Source: JBQCHF01 sp051953655
GTDB taxonomy: Bacteria > Actinomycetota > Actinomycetes > Motilibacterales > Motilibacteraceae
Direction: 5' to 3'
Assembly (NCBI GenBank): GCA_051953655.1
Contig: JBQCIO010000028.1
Coordinates: 1 to 61,138, forward strand
DNA length: 61,138 bases
The translations under genes and the position numbers were made by a program. Positions 1 to 7,627 of this stretch are shown here, in pieces. The notes under the pieces are model-generated. The model made no database searches. It was not told the DNA's origin and was given only the letters and a program-made list of their open reading frames with translations. Each line of letters starts with the position of its first letter. The first letter of the stretch is position 1.

Positions 1-10
1 CCGCCGGGAC

Positions 11-964
11 ATGTACCGGAGCATGCGCGAGATGCGGCTGTTCGAGAAGCGCGCCTACGACCTGTTCATGAAGCAGCTCGTCAAGGGCACGAGCCACCTC
101 TCGCTCGGCATGGAGGCGATCGCCGCCGGGTTCGGGCGCGCCATGCGCCAGGACGACTACACCTTCGCGACGTACCGCGGGCACGCGCACACCCTCGCCC
201 GCGGGGTGCCCATGACGCCGGTCCTGGCCGAGCTGCTCGGTCGTGCCAACGGGCTGCTCGGCGGCAAGGGCGGCTCCATGCACCTCACGAGCGTCGAGCA
301 CGGGATGATGGGCTCCTACGCGATCATCGGCGCCCACCTCACCATCGCCAACGGTGCGGCGTGGTCCGCGCAGTACCGCGGCAGCGGCCAGGTGGCGGTC
401 TGCTTCTTCGGCGACGGCACGACCAACATCGGCGCCTTCCACGAGGCGCTGAACTACGCCGCCGTCTACAAGCTGCCCGTCGTCTTCGTCTGCGAGAACA
501 ACCTCTACATGGAGTACACCTCCATCGCGGACATCACGGCGGTCGCGCGCCCCGCGGCCGACCGGGCCGGTGCCTACGGCCTGGAGGCGATCCGGGTCGA
601 CGGCAACGACGCCGACGAGTGCTACCTCACCGCGCAGACCGCCCTGGAGCGGGCGCGCAGCGGTCAGGGCCCGTCCCTGATCGAGGCCCTGACCTATCGG
701 CACGGCGGCCACTCGCGGGCCGACCCGGGCAAGTACCGGCCGCAGCCGGAGGTCGAGGCGTGGAAGGCGTACGACCCGCTCACGGTCTACCGCGGCCGGC
801 TCGAGCGGCTCGGCGTCGACGGCGCGGAGCTGGACGTCATCGAGAAGGAGGTGGCCGAGGCGGTGGACCGCGCCACCGAGGAGGCCATCGCCGGCGAGCT
901 GCCCTCGCCGGAGAGCGCATTCACCGACGTGTGGGCTGACGGGAGCTGGTCGTGGCGCAACTGA
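11..964 (+). CDS. Thiamine-diphosphate 2-oxoacid dehydrogenase E1 component, alpha subunit (5' edge near window start)
   Basis: This is the alpha subunit of a pyruvate/acetoin-type dehydrogenase E1, which decarboxylates a 2-oxo substrate using thiamine diphosphate. The ThDP/metal motif GDGTTNIGAFHEALN begins near residue 134 and is followed by the VVFVCENN strand. The early YRGHAHTLARG and GGKGGSMH segments are also typical. The frame stays open to base 2, and family members usually have some more residues before the MYRSM segment, so the true start may lie outside the window. It overlaps the beta-subunit gene by 13 bases, which indicates translational coupling. The substrate cannot be told from sequence; pyruvate, acetoin and branched-chain oxoacids are all possible. 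Confidence 0.9.
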   Translation: MYRSMREMRLFEKRAYDLFMKQLVKGTSHLSLGMEAIAAGFGRAMRQDDYTFATYRGHAHTLARGVPMTPVLAELLGRANGLLGGKGGSMHLTSVEHGMMGSYAIIGAHLTIANGAAWSAQYRGSGQVAVCFFGDGTTNIGAFHEALNYAAVYKLPVVFVCENNLYMEYTSIADITAVARPAADRAGAYGLEAIRVDGNDADECYLTAQTALERARSGQGPSLIEALTYRHGGHSRADPGKYRPQPEVEAWKAYDPLTVYRGRLERLGVDGAELDVIEKEVAEAVDRATEEAIAGELPSPESAFTDVWADGSWSWRN

Positions 965-1929
965 CCTATCGCGAGGCTGTGGCCCGCGGCATCGCCCAGG
1001 AGATGGCCCGCGACGAGCGGGTCGTGCTGGTGGGCGAAGACGTCGCCGGTGCGGGCGGCGTCTTCAAGACCACCGTCGGGCTGCTCGAGCAGTTCGGCCC
1101 CAAGCGCGTGATCGACACCCCGATCGCCGAGCAGGCGATCCTCGGGGCCACGATGGGCGCGGCCATGACCGGCATGCGGCCGATCGCCGAGATCATGTTC
1201 TCGGACTTCTTCGCGGTCTGCTGGGACATCGTCGTCAACGAGATCGCCAAGACCCGATACATGACCAACGGGCAGGTCACCCTCCCGCTGGTCATCAAGA
1301 CCGGCAACGGCGGTGCGCTGCGCTTCGGCGCCCAGCACTCCCAGGCGATCGAGAACTGGGCGATGGCGGTGCCGGGCCTGAAGGTGGTCACCCCGGCCAC
1401 CCCGCGCGACGTCGTCGGCCTGATGGCGGCGGCGGTGCGCAGCGACGACCCGGTGCTGTTCTTCGAGCACAAGGGGCTCTACGCCAGCAAGGGCGAGGTG
1501 CCCGACGGGGAGATCGTCGACGAGCTCGGGAAGGCCGTGGTCCGCCGTCCCGGCAAGGACGCGACCATCCTCGCCCTCGGGCTGATGGTGCCCCGTGCCC
1601 TCGACGCCGCCGAGCAGCTCGCGCAGCGCGGCATCGACGCCGAGGTCATCGACGTCCGCTCGCTGGTGCCGCTGGACACCCGGACCATCCTGGACTCGGT
1701 GAGCCGCACCGGTCGGCTGTTCACGGTGGAGGAGAACCCCCGCCTGCTGGGGTGGGGCGCGGAGATCGCCTCGCTGGCGGCCGACGAGTGCTTCTGGGAC
1801 CTCGACGGGCCGGTGCAGCGGATCACCACCCCGCACGTGCCGCTGCCGGCCGCCGACTCGCTCGAGGACCTGGTCATCCCGTCCGCGGACGTGGTGGCCA
1901 CGACGGTGGAGAAGGCGCTGCAGTCGTGA
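952..1929 (+). CDS. Thiamine-diphosphate 2-oxoacid dehydrogenase E1 component, beta subunit
   Basis: This 325-residue protein is the partner of the preceding alpha subunit in a heterotetrameric E1. The N-terminal segment VVLVGEDVAGAGG with its acidic residue and the TPIAEQAILGATMGAA segment are hallmarks of E1-beta. The C-terminal transketolase-type domain includes EVIDVRSLVPLDTRTI and VEENPRLLGWGAEI. The start is GTG inside the end of the alpha gene. The length is usual for the family. It ends in a GTGA overlap with the E2-like gene, so the three genes probably form one transcript. No E3 (dihydrolipoyl dehydrogenase) gene lies in the window. Confidence 0.93.
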   Translation: MAQLTYREAVARGIAQEMARDERVVLVGEDVAGAGGVFKTTVGLLEQFGPKRVIDTPIAEQAILGATMGAAMTGMRPIAEIMFSDFFAVCWDIVVNEIAKTRYMTNGQVTLPLVIKTGNGGALRFGAQHSQAIENWAMAVPGLKVVTPATPRDVVGLMAAAVRSDDPVLFFEHKGLYASKGEVPDGEIVDELGKAVVRRPGKDATILALGLMVPRALDAAEQLAQRGIDAEVIDVRSLVPLDTRTILDSVSRTGRLFTVEENPRLLGWGAEIASLAADECFWDLDGPVQRITTPHVPLPAADSLEDLVIPSADVVATTVEKALQS

Positions 1930-2876
1930 GCCCGGTGCTGACCGAGCCGGCCACGGGACGTTCCGCGCGCACGCGGCGGCACGTGCACTCGCCACGGGTC
2001 CGGCGGCTGGCGGCCGAGCACGGGGTGGTGCTCATCGGGCTGGTCGGCACCGGCCCGGACGGCCGTGTGACGCCGTCGGACGTTCTGGGGACCGCCTCGT
2101 CCCCAGCCGGGTCGCGCCCTCCCCGGCACGTGCACTCGCCCCGGGTGCGTCGCCTCGCCCGGGAGCACGGCGTCGACCTGGCCGCGGTGCGGGGGAGCGG
2201 ACCGGCCGGGCGGGTGACGCCTGCGGACGTCCTGGGGGCGGTCCCGGCGCCTGCTTCTGCACTGGCCCCGGTCCCGGCTGCCCCTCCGGCACCGGTGCCG
2301 TCGGCACCGGCAGCGGTCGCCACCGCTGCCGCCCGAGCAACTCCCTCCTACGCCGCGTCGGTGAGCGCCGAGGTCGGCGCGGGCCGGCTGCTGGAGCGGG
2401 CGGCGGGTCTGGGAGCGAACGTGCCGCAGTCCCTCGGGGTGACCCTGGTGGTCGCGCACGCCCTGCTGGAGAGCTTGCGACGGCAGTCGATCGCGTGGCC
2501 CGCCGGCGACGGGCACCTGCTGCTCGACGTCGACGGCGAGCAGGCGCTCGTCGCGGCGGCCGACGAGCTGTCCCTGGACGGCCTGCTGCGACGTGCGTCG
2601 GTACCGGCCCCGCAGGACACGACCGCCGCCATGCTGTGCGTCTCGCACGTCTCCGTCCCCGGGGTCGTGCAGGTGGTCCCTCCGCTCGCCGGGGGGCAGG
2701 TGCTGGCGGTGTCGGCCGGCGCCGTGGCCGATCGGCCGGTGGTGGTGACCACCGCCGACGGCCAGCAGGCGCTCGCCGTCCGCCCCACCGTCCACCTGTC
2801 CCTGACCTGCGACGCGCGGCGTCTGGACGCCCCCTCGGCGGCCCGGCTGCTCGCCGACGTCGCAGCACACCTTTAG
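1926..2876 (+). CDS. E2-like protein with two tandem peripheral-subunit-binding domains and no lipoyl domain
   Basis: The 316-residue protein begins with two peripheral-subunit-binding modules (about residues 18-55 and 66-104). Each carries HVHSPRVRRLA, then EHGV, then GRVTP-DVLG. After an Ala/Pro linker comes a degenerate acyltransferase-like domain (about 140-316). Two things expected of an E2 are missing. There is no N-terminal lipoyl domain with its lysine. The usual C-terminal HxxxDG active-site motif reads CDARRLDAPSA here, so the catalytic His and the DG pair are gone. The GTG start overlaps the E1-beta stop. I infer a scaffold or adaptor that docks E1/E3 rather than an active acyltransferase. 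No frameshift is evident. Confidence 0.75.
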   Translation: MSPVLTEPATGRSARTRRHVHSPRVRRLAAEHGVVLIGLVGTGPDGRVTPSDVLGTASSPAGSRPPRHVHSPRVRRLAREHGVDLAAVRGSGPAGRVTPADVLGAVPAPASALAPVPAAPPAPVPSAPAAVATAAARATPSYAASVSAEVGAGRLLERAAGLGANVPQSLGVTLVVAHALLESLRRQSIAWPAGDGHLLLDVDGEQALVAAADELSLDGLLRRASVPAPQDTTAAMLCVSHVSVPGVVQVVPPLAGGQVLAVSAGAVADRPVVVTTADGQQALAVRPTVHLSLTCDARRLDAPSAARLLADVAAHL

Positions 2877-2883
2877 GAGAACG

Positions 2884-4125
2884 ATGCATCTCGGCGACCG
2901 GCTCGGTCACCTCGGCTACTCCACCCTCGTCCACCCGGGGGACACCTGGGCCGAGATGTGGGAGAGCCTCACCACCTACGCGCCGATCGTGAAGAAGCGG
3001 CTCGCCCCCGACGAGCGCTTCGGCGTCTCGCTGCGGCTGTCCAACGCCTCGGCCGTCACCCTCGTGTCCGACCAGGCCGAACGGCAGCGGCTCAAGGACT
3101 TTCTGGCCGCGGAGGACCTCTACGTCTACACCGTGAACGCGTTCCCGTACGGCCCGTTCAAGGGCCGCCGGGTGATGGAGCAGGTCTACGAGCCGGACTG
3201 GAGCACCGATGACCGGGTGCGCTACACGTGCGCCGTGGCCGACGTGCTCGCCGACGTCGCCGCCGAGGACATCGCGCCGACCATCCAGTCGGCGCCGCTG
3301 GCGTTCCGCCCCAACGTGGACGGGCCCGGCGACGTCGACGTGCTCACCGGGCAGCTGCTGCGCGTGGTCGCCCACCTGATCGAGCTCGAGAAGCGCACCG
3401 GGCGCCGGGTGAAGCTGGCGCTCGAGCCCGAGCCGTTCTGCTTCCTGGAGACCACCGAGGAGACGGTCCGCTACTTCCAGGAGCACGTCCACTCGCCGAG
3501 CGGCACGCAGCGGCTTGCGGGGCTCACCGGCCTTCCGGTCTCCGAGGTGCAGGGGCTGGTCCGCCGCCACCTCGGCGTCGTCTTCGACATGGCCCACCAG
3601 GCGGTGGAGTTCGAGGACCTGCCCGCCTCGCTGACCCAGCTCGTCGAGGCCGGCATCCCGATCTTCAAGCTGCAGGAGGCCGCGGCACTCTGGGTGCCGG
3701 AGGTCACCGAGGACACGGTGCGCGAGCTCGAACGCTTCACCGAGACCATCTACCTCAGCCAGACGACGGAGCGACGCGACGGGCAGCTGACCCGGTTCCT
3801 CAACCTGGGCGACGCGATCGAGGCCTGGCGCCGGGATCCCAGCGGGGAGCGGGAGTGGCGCACCCACTTCCACGTGCCGGTGTTCCTCGACGACCTCGGG
3901 GCCTTCCGCGCCACCCGGTCGGCCATCGAGGCCGCGCTGGCCGTGCACGCCCGCACCCCGCTGTCCGACCACCTCGAGATCGAGACCTACACCTGGGACG
4001 TCCTGCCCGCGCACCTCAAGGACGGCGACATCACCGACTACGTCGTCCGCGAGCTGGAGTGGGTGCGGGGGCAGCTGCTCCAGCACGACGACCAGCCCAC
4101 CGACCAGCCCACCGCGCAGGCCTGA
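2884..4125 (+). CDS. eboE: EboE-like TIM-barrel (xylose-isomerase-like) metabolite traffic protein
   Basis: The 413-residue protein resembles EboE, the sugar-phosphate-isomerase-like protein of ebo clusters that act in export or periplasmic delivery of secondary metabolites. Matching family segments are GYSTLVHPGDTWAEMW at the start, FGVSLRLSN, YVYTVNAFPYGPFKG, then EQVYEPDW and a late THFHVPVF segment. The ATG is preceded by TTTAGGAGAACG, an eight-base gap from the E2-like gene, so it is in the same operon. None of the other ebo genes (eboA, B, C, D, F) is present. Its role here may therefore be isomerase-like rather than the ebo role. The name comes from remembered family patterns, not from a search. 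Confidence 0.72.
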   Translation: MHLGDRLGHLGYSTLVHPGDTWAEMWESLTTYAPIVKKRLAPDERFGVSLRLSNASAVTLVSDQAERQRLKDFLAAEDLYVYTVNAFPYGPFKGRRVMEQVYEPDWSTDDRVRYTCAVADVLADVAAEDIAPTIQSAPLAFRPNVDGPGDVDVLTGQLLRVVAHLIELEKRTGRRVKLALEPEPFCFLETTEETVRYFQEHVHSPSGTQRLAGLTGLPVSEVQGLVRRHLGVVFDMAHQAVEFEDLPASLTQLVEAGIPIFKLQEAAALWVPEVTEDTVRELERFTETIYLSQTTERRDGQLTRFLNLGDAIEAWRRDPSGEREWRTHFHVPVFLDDLGAFRATRSAIEAALAVHARTPLSDHLEIETYTWDVLPAHLKDGDITDYVVRELEWVRGQLLQHDDQPTDQPTAQA

Positions 4126-4155
4126 GCTCGTCCTACTCTCGCTAGGAGCCACTGA

Positions 4156-5625
4156 ATGCCGCTCACGCAGGAGCGACTCTCCCTTCCGCTGCCCGAGGAC
4201 GTCGTCGTCGCGGTGCCCGTCGCCGGTGCCGACTCCACCGGCGGGGCCGACGACGTCGTGCGCGCGCCGTACGACGGCGCACCGCTCGGCCGGGTGCCCC
4301 GGCTCGGTGCCGCCGACGTCGACCGCGCGGCCGCCCATGCCCGCGAGTTCCTGGCGCAGGGCGGGCTGAAGCCGTGGCAGCGCGCGGACATCCTCGAGCG
4401 CGCGGCTGCGCTGCTGACCGAACGGCGCGAGGAGTTCGCCCGGATCATCGCGCAGGAGGCGGCCAAGCCGATCCGGACCGCGCGGGTGGAGGCCGAGCGC
4501 GCCGCCGGGACGCTGCGGTTCTCCGCGGTGGAGGCGCGCCGGCTGGTCGGCGAGGTCATCCCGATCGACGCCGCGCCGGGCGCCGACACCAAGCTGGCCT
4601 GGACGCTCCGACGCCCCATCGGAGTGGTCGGCGCGATCAGCCCGTTCAACTTCCCGCTCAACCTGGTCGCGCACAAGCTCGGCCCCGCCGTGGCCGCCGG
4701 CTGCCCCGTGGTGCTCAAACCCGCCGGCCAGACGCCGTTCTCGGCGATCGCCCTGGCCCGTCTGCTCCTCGAGGCCGGCCTGCCCGAGGCGATGCTCTCG
4801 GTCGTGACCGGCCCCGGCTCGGTCGTCGGCAACGCGCTGGTCGAGCACCCCGACGTCGCCCTGCTCACCTTCACCGGCTCTCCCGAGGTCGGCTGGGGCA
4901 TCCGTGCGGCCGCACCGCGCAAGCGGGTCGGGCTGGAGCTGGGCAACAACGCCCCCGTCGTCATCGCCGCCGACGGCGACTGGCGCAGAGCGGCGGACAA
5001 GATCAAGGTGGCCGGCTTCAGCCACGCGGGGCAGTCCTGCATCTCCACGCAGCGGGTCTACGTGCACCGCGACGTCGCGGAGGAGTTCACCGCCTACCTC
5101 GGCTCGCTGGTCCAGGAGCTCGTGGTGGGCGACCCGCTCGACGAGGCGACCGACGTGTCGCAGCTGATCAGCGCGGGTGAGCGCGACCGGGTGGCGTCGT
5201 GGGTGGAGGCCGCCATCGTCGCCGGGGCCACGGTGGTGGCCGGCGGGAAGGTGGGGGAGGACGGCGTCCTGTCCCCGACGCTGCTCGCCGACGTCACCCC
5301 GGACATGGACATCTGCCGGCTGGAGGTGTTCGGCCCGGTCGTCGGCATCCAGACCGTCGACTCGGTCGAGGAGGGCTTGCGCCTGGCCAACGACACCCGG
5401 TACGGCCTGCAGGCCGCGGTCTTCACCCGCGACCTGGCCACCGCGTTCGAGGCGGTGGAGGCCCTGGACTTCGGCGGCGTCCTGGTGAACGAGGTGCCGA
5501 CTTGGCGGGCGGACCAGATGCCCTACGGCGGCCTGCGGGACAGCGGCAACACGCGCGAGGGGCCGCACTGGTCGGTGCAGGAGATGACCGAGACCCGCCT
5601 GGTGGTCGTCGACGTCGCCCGATGA
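4156..5625 (+). CDS. NAD(P)-dependent aldehyde dehydrogenase
   Basis: This 489-residue cytoplasmic enzyme of the ALDH superfamily would oxidise an aldehyde to its acid. The Rossmann segment includes ISPFNFPLNLVAHKL and VLKPAGQTP. The general-base glutamate lies in LELGNNAPVV (about residue 261) and the catalytic cysteine in SHAGQSCIST (C295). The VFGPVVGIQ segment follows. The LELGNN variant of the usual LELGGK occurs in lactaldehyde/phosphonoacetaldehyde-type ALDHs, but I cannot assign a substrate. It sits 30 bases after the EboE-like gene and its stop overlaps the start of the four-HTH gene by four bases. Confidence 0.93.
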   Translation: MPLTQERLSLPLPEDVVVAVPVAGADSTGGADDVVRAPYDGAPLGRVPRLGAADVDRAAAHAREFLAQGGLKPWQRADILERAAALLTERREEFARIIAQEAAKPIRTARVEAERAAGTLRFSAVEARRLVGEVIPIDAAPGADTKLAWTLRRPIGVVGAISPFNFPLNLVAHKLGPAVAAGCPVVLKPAGQTPFSAIALARLLLEAGLPEAMLSVVTGPGSVVGNALVEHPDVALLTFTGSPEVGWGIRAAAPRKRVGLELGNNAPVVIAADGDWRRAADKIKVAGFSHAGQSCISTQRVYVHRDVAEEFTAYLGSLVQELVVGDPLDEATDVSQLISAGERDRVASWVEAAIVAGATVVAGGKVGEDGVLSPTLLADVTPDMDICRLEVFGPVVGIQTVDSVEEGLRLANDTRYGLQAAVFTRDLATAFEAVEALDFGGVLVNEVPTWRADQMPYGGLRDSGNTREGPHWSVQEMTETRLVVVDVAR

Positions 5626-6626
5626 GCAGTCCGGCCACCGAGCAGGGCGGCGCGGGGGAGGTCCTTCCCGGTGACGTCGCCCGGGCGGTCGCGGCCTGGC
5701 GGCGCCGGGAGGGGCTGTCCCTGGAGCGGGCCGGCGCGCTGCTCGGGGTCGCCGGAACCACTGTGCGGGACTGGGAGCGGGGGCGCTCGCCGCGTCCCTG
5801 GCACCTGCGGCGGCTGGCCCTCCTGCGCGTCCTCCCGGCGCAGCAGCCCTGCCCGAGCAGCGATGCGCCGGCCGTCCTCGCTGCGGTGAGGGCCGACGTC
5901 GGGCTGACCCTGGCCTCGTTCGCCCGGATCGCCGGCTGCTCGGCGAGCACGGTCAGCCGCTGGGAGGGTGGCAGCCGGAGGCCCGGGCGCGAGCAGCTCG
6001 AACGCCTGGCGCGGGACCCGCGGCTCGCCGGAGAACCCGCCCGTCGCCTGGCGCCCCTGCTCGCCACGACGCCCCGGCCCGCTCCGGCCCCCCACCCCGT
6101 CCCGGACCGGGGCCCAGGTGTCCCCCCGCTGCGTGCCATGCGGGCGCGCCAGAAGCTGTCGCTGGCACGGGCGGCGGCGCAGGCCGGGGTGTCGCGACGA
6201 CGCTTGGCCCAGGCCGAGACCGGGACGGGTGCGCTGGGGCTGGCGGCCGTCCGGCGGCTGGCGATGCTCTACGGCCTCCCGGTGGCCGAGGTGGCCACGG
6301 CGGCGCGGTGCCCGGCGCCCCGCCACCTGGTCTCGGCCTCGAGCACGGCTGTCGGATGCGACGACGCCGAGCACCTGCTCCTCGTCGAGGCCCTGGCCTG
6401 GGCCGGGCGCTCCTGCGTGGACCTGGCCGCCGAGGTGGGCGTCTCACCGCACACCGTCCGTCGATGGCGCCGGGGCGAGCAGCGACCGACGCCGGCCCAC
6501 GCCCGGGCCGCCGAACGAGTGCTCGGCCTTCCGACCGGTGCGCTCCGCCGACCGCGCGTAGGGAGCGCGGGCCGGGCGGTGGCAGGGCGCCGAACCCGGC
6601 CCGGGGAGTTCGACTGTTCCGGATGA
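5622..6626 (+). CDS. Protein with four helix-turn-helix (XRE-like) segments, putative regulator
   Basis: The ATG overlaps the ALDH stop (ATGA), giving 334 residues. I see four successive helix-turn-helix units: about residues 19-68 (GLSLERAGALLGVAGTTVRD), 84-131 (GLTLASFARIAGCSASTVSR), 168-224 (KLSLARAAAQAGVSRRRLAQ) and 250-303 (GRSCVDLAAEVGVSPHTVRR). Each has the form of a lambda-repressor/XRE fold with the glycine or alanine turn. Pro-rich and Arg-rich linkers separate them and no ligand domain is present. Translational coupling to the dehydrogenase operon suggests it regulates that operon, but this is inference. Confidence 0.7.
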   Translation: MSSPATEQGGAGEVLPGDVARAVAAWRRREGLSLERAGALLGVAGTTVRDWERGRSPRPWHLRRLALLRVLPAQQPCPSSDAPAVLAAVRADVGLTLASFARIAGCSASTVSRWEGGSRRPGREQLERLARDPRLAGEPARRLAPLLATTPRPAPAPHPVPDRGPGVPPLRAMRARQKLSLARAAAQAGVSRRRLAQAETGTGALGLAAVRRLAMLYGLPVAEVATAARCPAPRHLVSASSTAVGCDDAEHLLLVEALAWAGRSCVDLAAEVGVSPHTVRRWRRGEQRPTPAHARAAERVLGLPTGALRRPRVGSAGRAVAGRRTRPGEFDCSG

Positions 6627-6660
6627 GGAGTGCGCGGGCGGCGGTAGCGACGCTGGGGTC

Positions 6661-7077
6661 ATGACCTTCACCGAGGCGATGGAGCACGTGGCGCAGGGGT
6701 TCGAGGCGCTCGGCGCCGTCGTGCTGCTCGGCGGTCTTCTGCTCGCCGTGGTGCTCGCCGGTCGGAGCTGGCAGCGCCAGCGCGACGGCCGCCGGGCCTA
6801 CGAGGTGCTGCGCCGCGCCTTCGGGGGCGCGATCCTCTTCGGCCTGGAGATCCTCGTGGCCGCGGACCTGGTGCGGACGGTGGCCGTCGCCCCCTCGCTG
6901 GAGAACGTCGCGATCCTCGGCGTCATCGTCCTGATCCGGACGTTCCTCAGCTTCTCCCTCGAGATCGAGATCGAGGGGGTGCCTCCCTGGCGGAGAGCCC
7001 TGCTCCCCGGCGTCCCGCGGCGGCGTGGGCAGGAGGGTGGGCAGGAGGGCGCGGGGGACGGGTTGCAGGCCTCATGA
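6661..7077 (+). CDS. DUF1622 family small membrane protein
   Basis: The 138-residue protein has three predicted membrane spans: about residues 15-35 (LGAVVLLGGLLLAVVLAG), 52-72 (FGGAILFGLEILVAADLV) and 80-98 (ENVAILGVIVLIRTFLSF). This matches DUF1622 proteins, whose function is unknown. The conserved acidic LEIEIEG segment follows the last span. The C-terminal 30 residues are charged and Gly-rich and probably cytoplasmic. It starts 34 bases after the four-HTH gene on the same strand. Confidence 0.8.
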   Translation: MTFTEAMEHVAQGFEALGAVVLLGGLLLAVVLAGRSWQRQRDGRRAYEVLRRAFGGAILFGLEILVAADLVRTVAVAPSLENVAILGVIVLIRTFLSFSLEIEIEGVPPWRRALLPGVPRRRGQEGGQEGAGDGLQAS

Positions 7078-7078
7078 G

Positions 7079-7092
7079 TTCAGTGCTAAACG
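7079..7092 (+). promoter_or_regulatory. Putative MarR operator upstream of the marR-type gene
   Basis: The sequence TTCAGTGCTAAACG, with the preceding G at 7078, forms GTTCAG-TG-CTAAAC. This is one mismatch away from a palindrome and has the same half-site as the perfect palindrome at 7572-7587. It ends eight bases before the GTG start of the MarR-family gene, consistent with autorepression. Confidence 0.55.
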
Positions 7093-7099
7093 TTGCGCT

Positions 7100-7519
7100 G
7101 TGGACGAGACGCGGGCCAGGCAGTCCAAGCGGCTGTTCGCCGAGCTCTGGCTGGTGATGAACCAGATCACCCGCGGGGTGCAGGCCGAGCTGGCGCCGTT
7201 CGGTCTCACCCACGCGCAGTTCCAGGTGCTGATCACGGTGGACGCGAGCCCGGAGATCTCTCAGCGGGAGCTGAGCGAACGGCTCAACGTCACCACCGGC
7301 AACATCTCCATGCTGGTCACGAAGCTCGAGCAGGCGGGTCTGGTCGACCGCATCCCGGACGGGGCGGCGCACCGGCTGCGGCTGACCGCTGCCGGTGAGG
7401 CGAAGCTGCACGAGCTGGCCCCGACCCGAAGCCGGTTCATCCACGAGCTCTTCGCGCCGCTGAGCGTGGAGGAGATCCGGTCCACCGTCGACGCCCTCAG
7501 GCGCGTCCGCGGCGCCTGA
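7100..7519 (+). CDS. MarR-family transcriptional regulator
   Basis: The 139-residue protein shows the MarR winged helix-turn-helix: PFGLTHAQFQVLITV, then SQRELSERLNVTTGNISMLV (recognition helix region) and LEQAGLVDRIPDGAAHRLRLTAAG (wing). I chose GTG 7100 because the family begins with the dimerisation helix right there; an upstream in-frame start would add an unlikely Arg-rich leader. MarR proteins bind palindromic operators as dimers and usually release DNA on binding a small phenolic ligand. It lies just upstream of an SDR gene with a matching operator, so that SDR is the likely target. Confidence 0.88.
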   Translation: MDETRARQSKRLFAELWLVMNQITRGVQAELAPFGLTHAQFQVLITVDASPEISQRELSERLNVTTGNISMLVTKLEQAGLVDRIPDGAAHRLRLTAAGEAKLHELAPTRSRFIHELFAPLSVEEIRSTVDALRRVRGA

Positions 7520-7571
7520 TCGCTCATCCACCACCCAGGCCGATGGCTTAGGTCAGCGCGTCAGGTCTCAA

Positions 7572-7609
7572 TGTTCAGCCCTGAACACTATTGAACACCC
7601 AGTGAACAC
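7572..7609 (+). promoter_or_regulatory. MarR-type operator region: perfect palindrome plus GAACAC repeats
   Basis: Bases 7572-7587 read TGTTCAG-CC-CTGAACA, a perfect 16-base palindrome. GAACAC then recurs at 7583, 7593 and 7604, about one helical turn apart. The region lies 19-56 bases upstream of the SDR start and shares its half-site with the site before the MarR-family gene. Confidence 0.7.
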
Positions 7610-7627
7610 ACGATGAAGGAGCAGCTC

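Noticed and set aside
2032..5568. A 1178-codon open frame on the minus strand
   Set aside because: It lies antisense to four well-supported genes and has the Arg/Gly/Pro-rich composition of a high-GC shadow frame.
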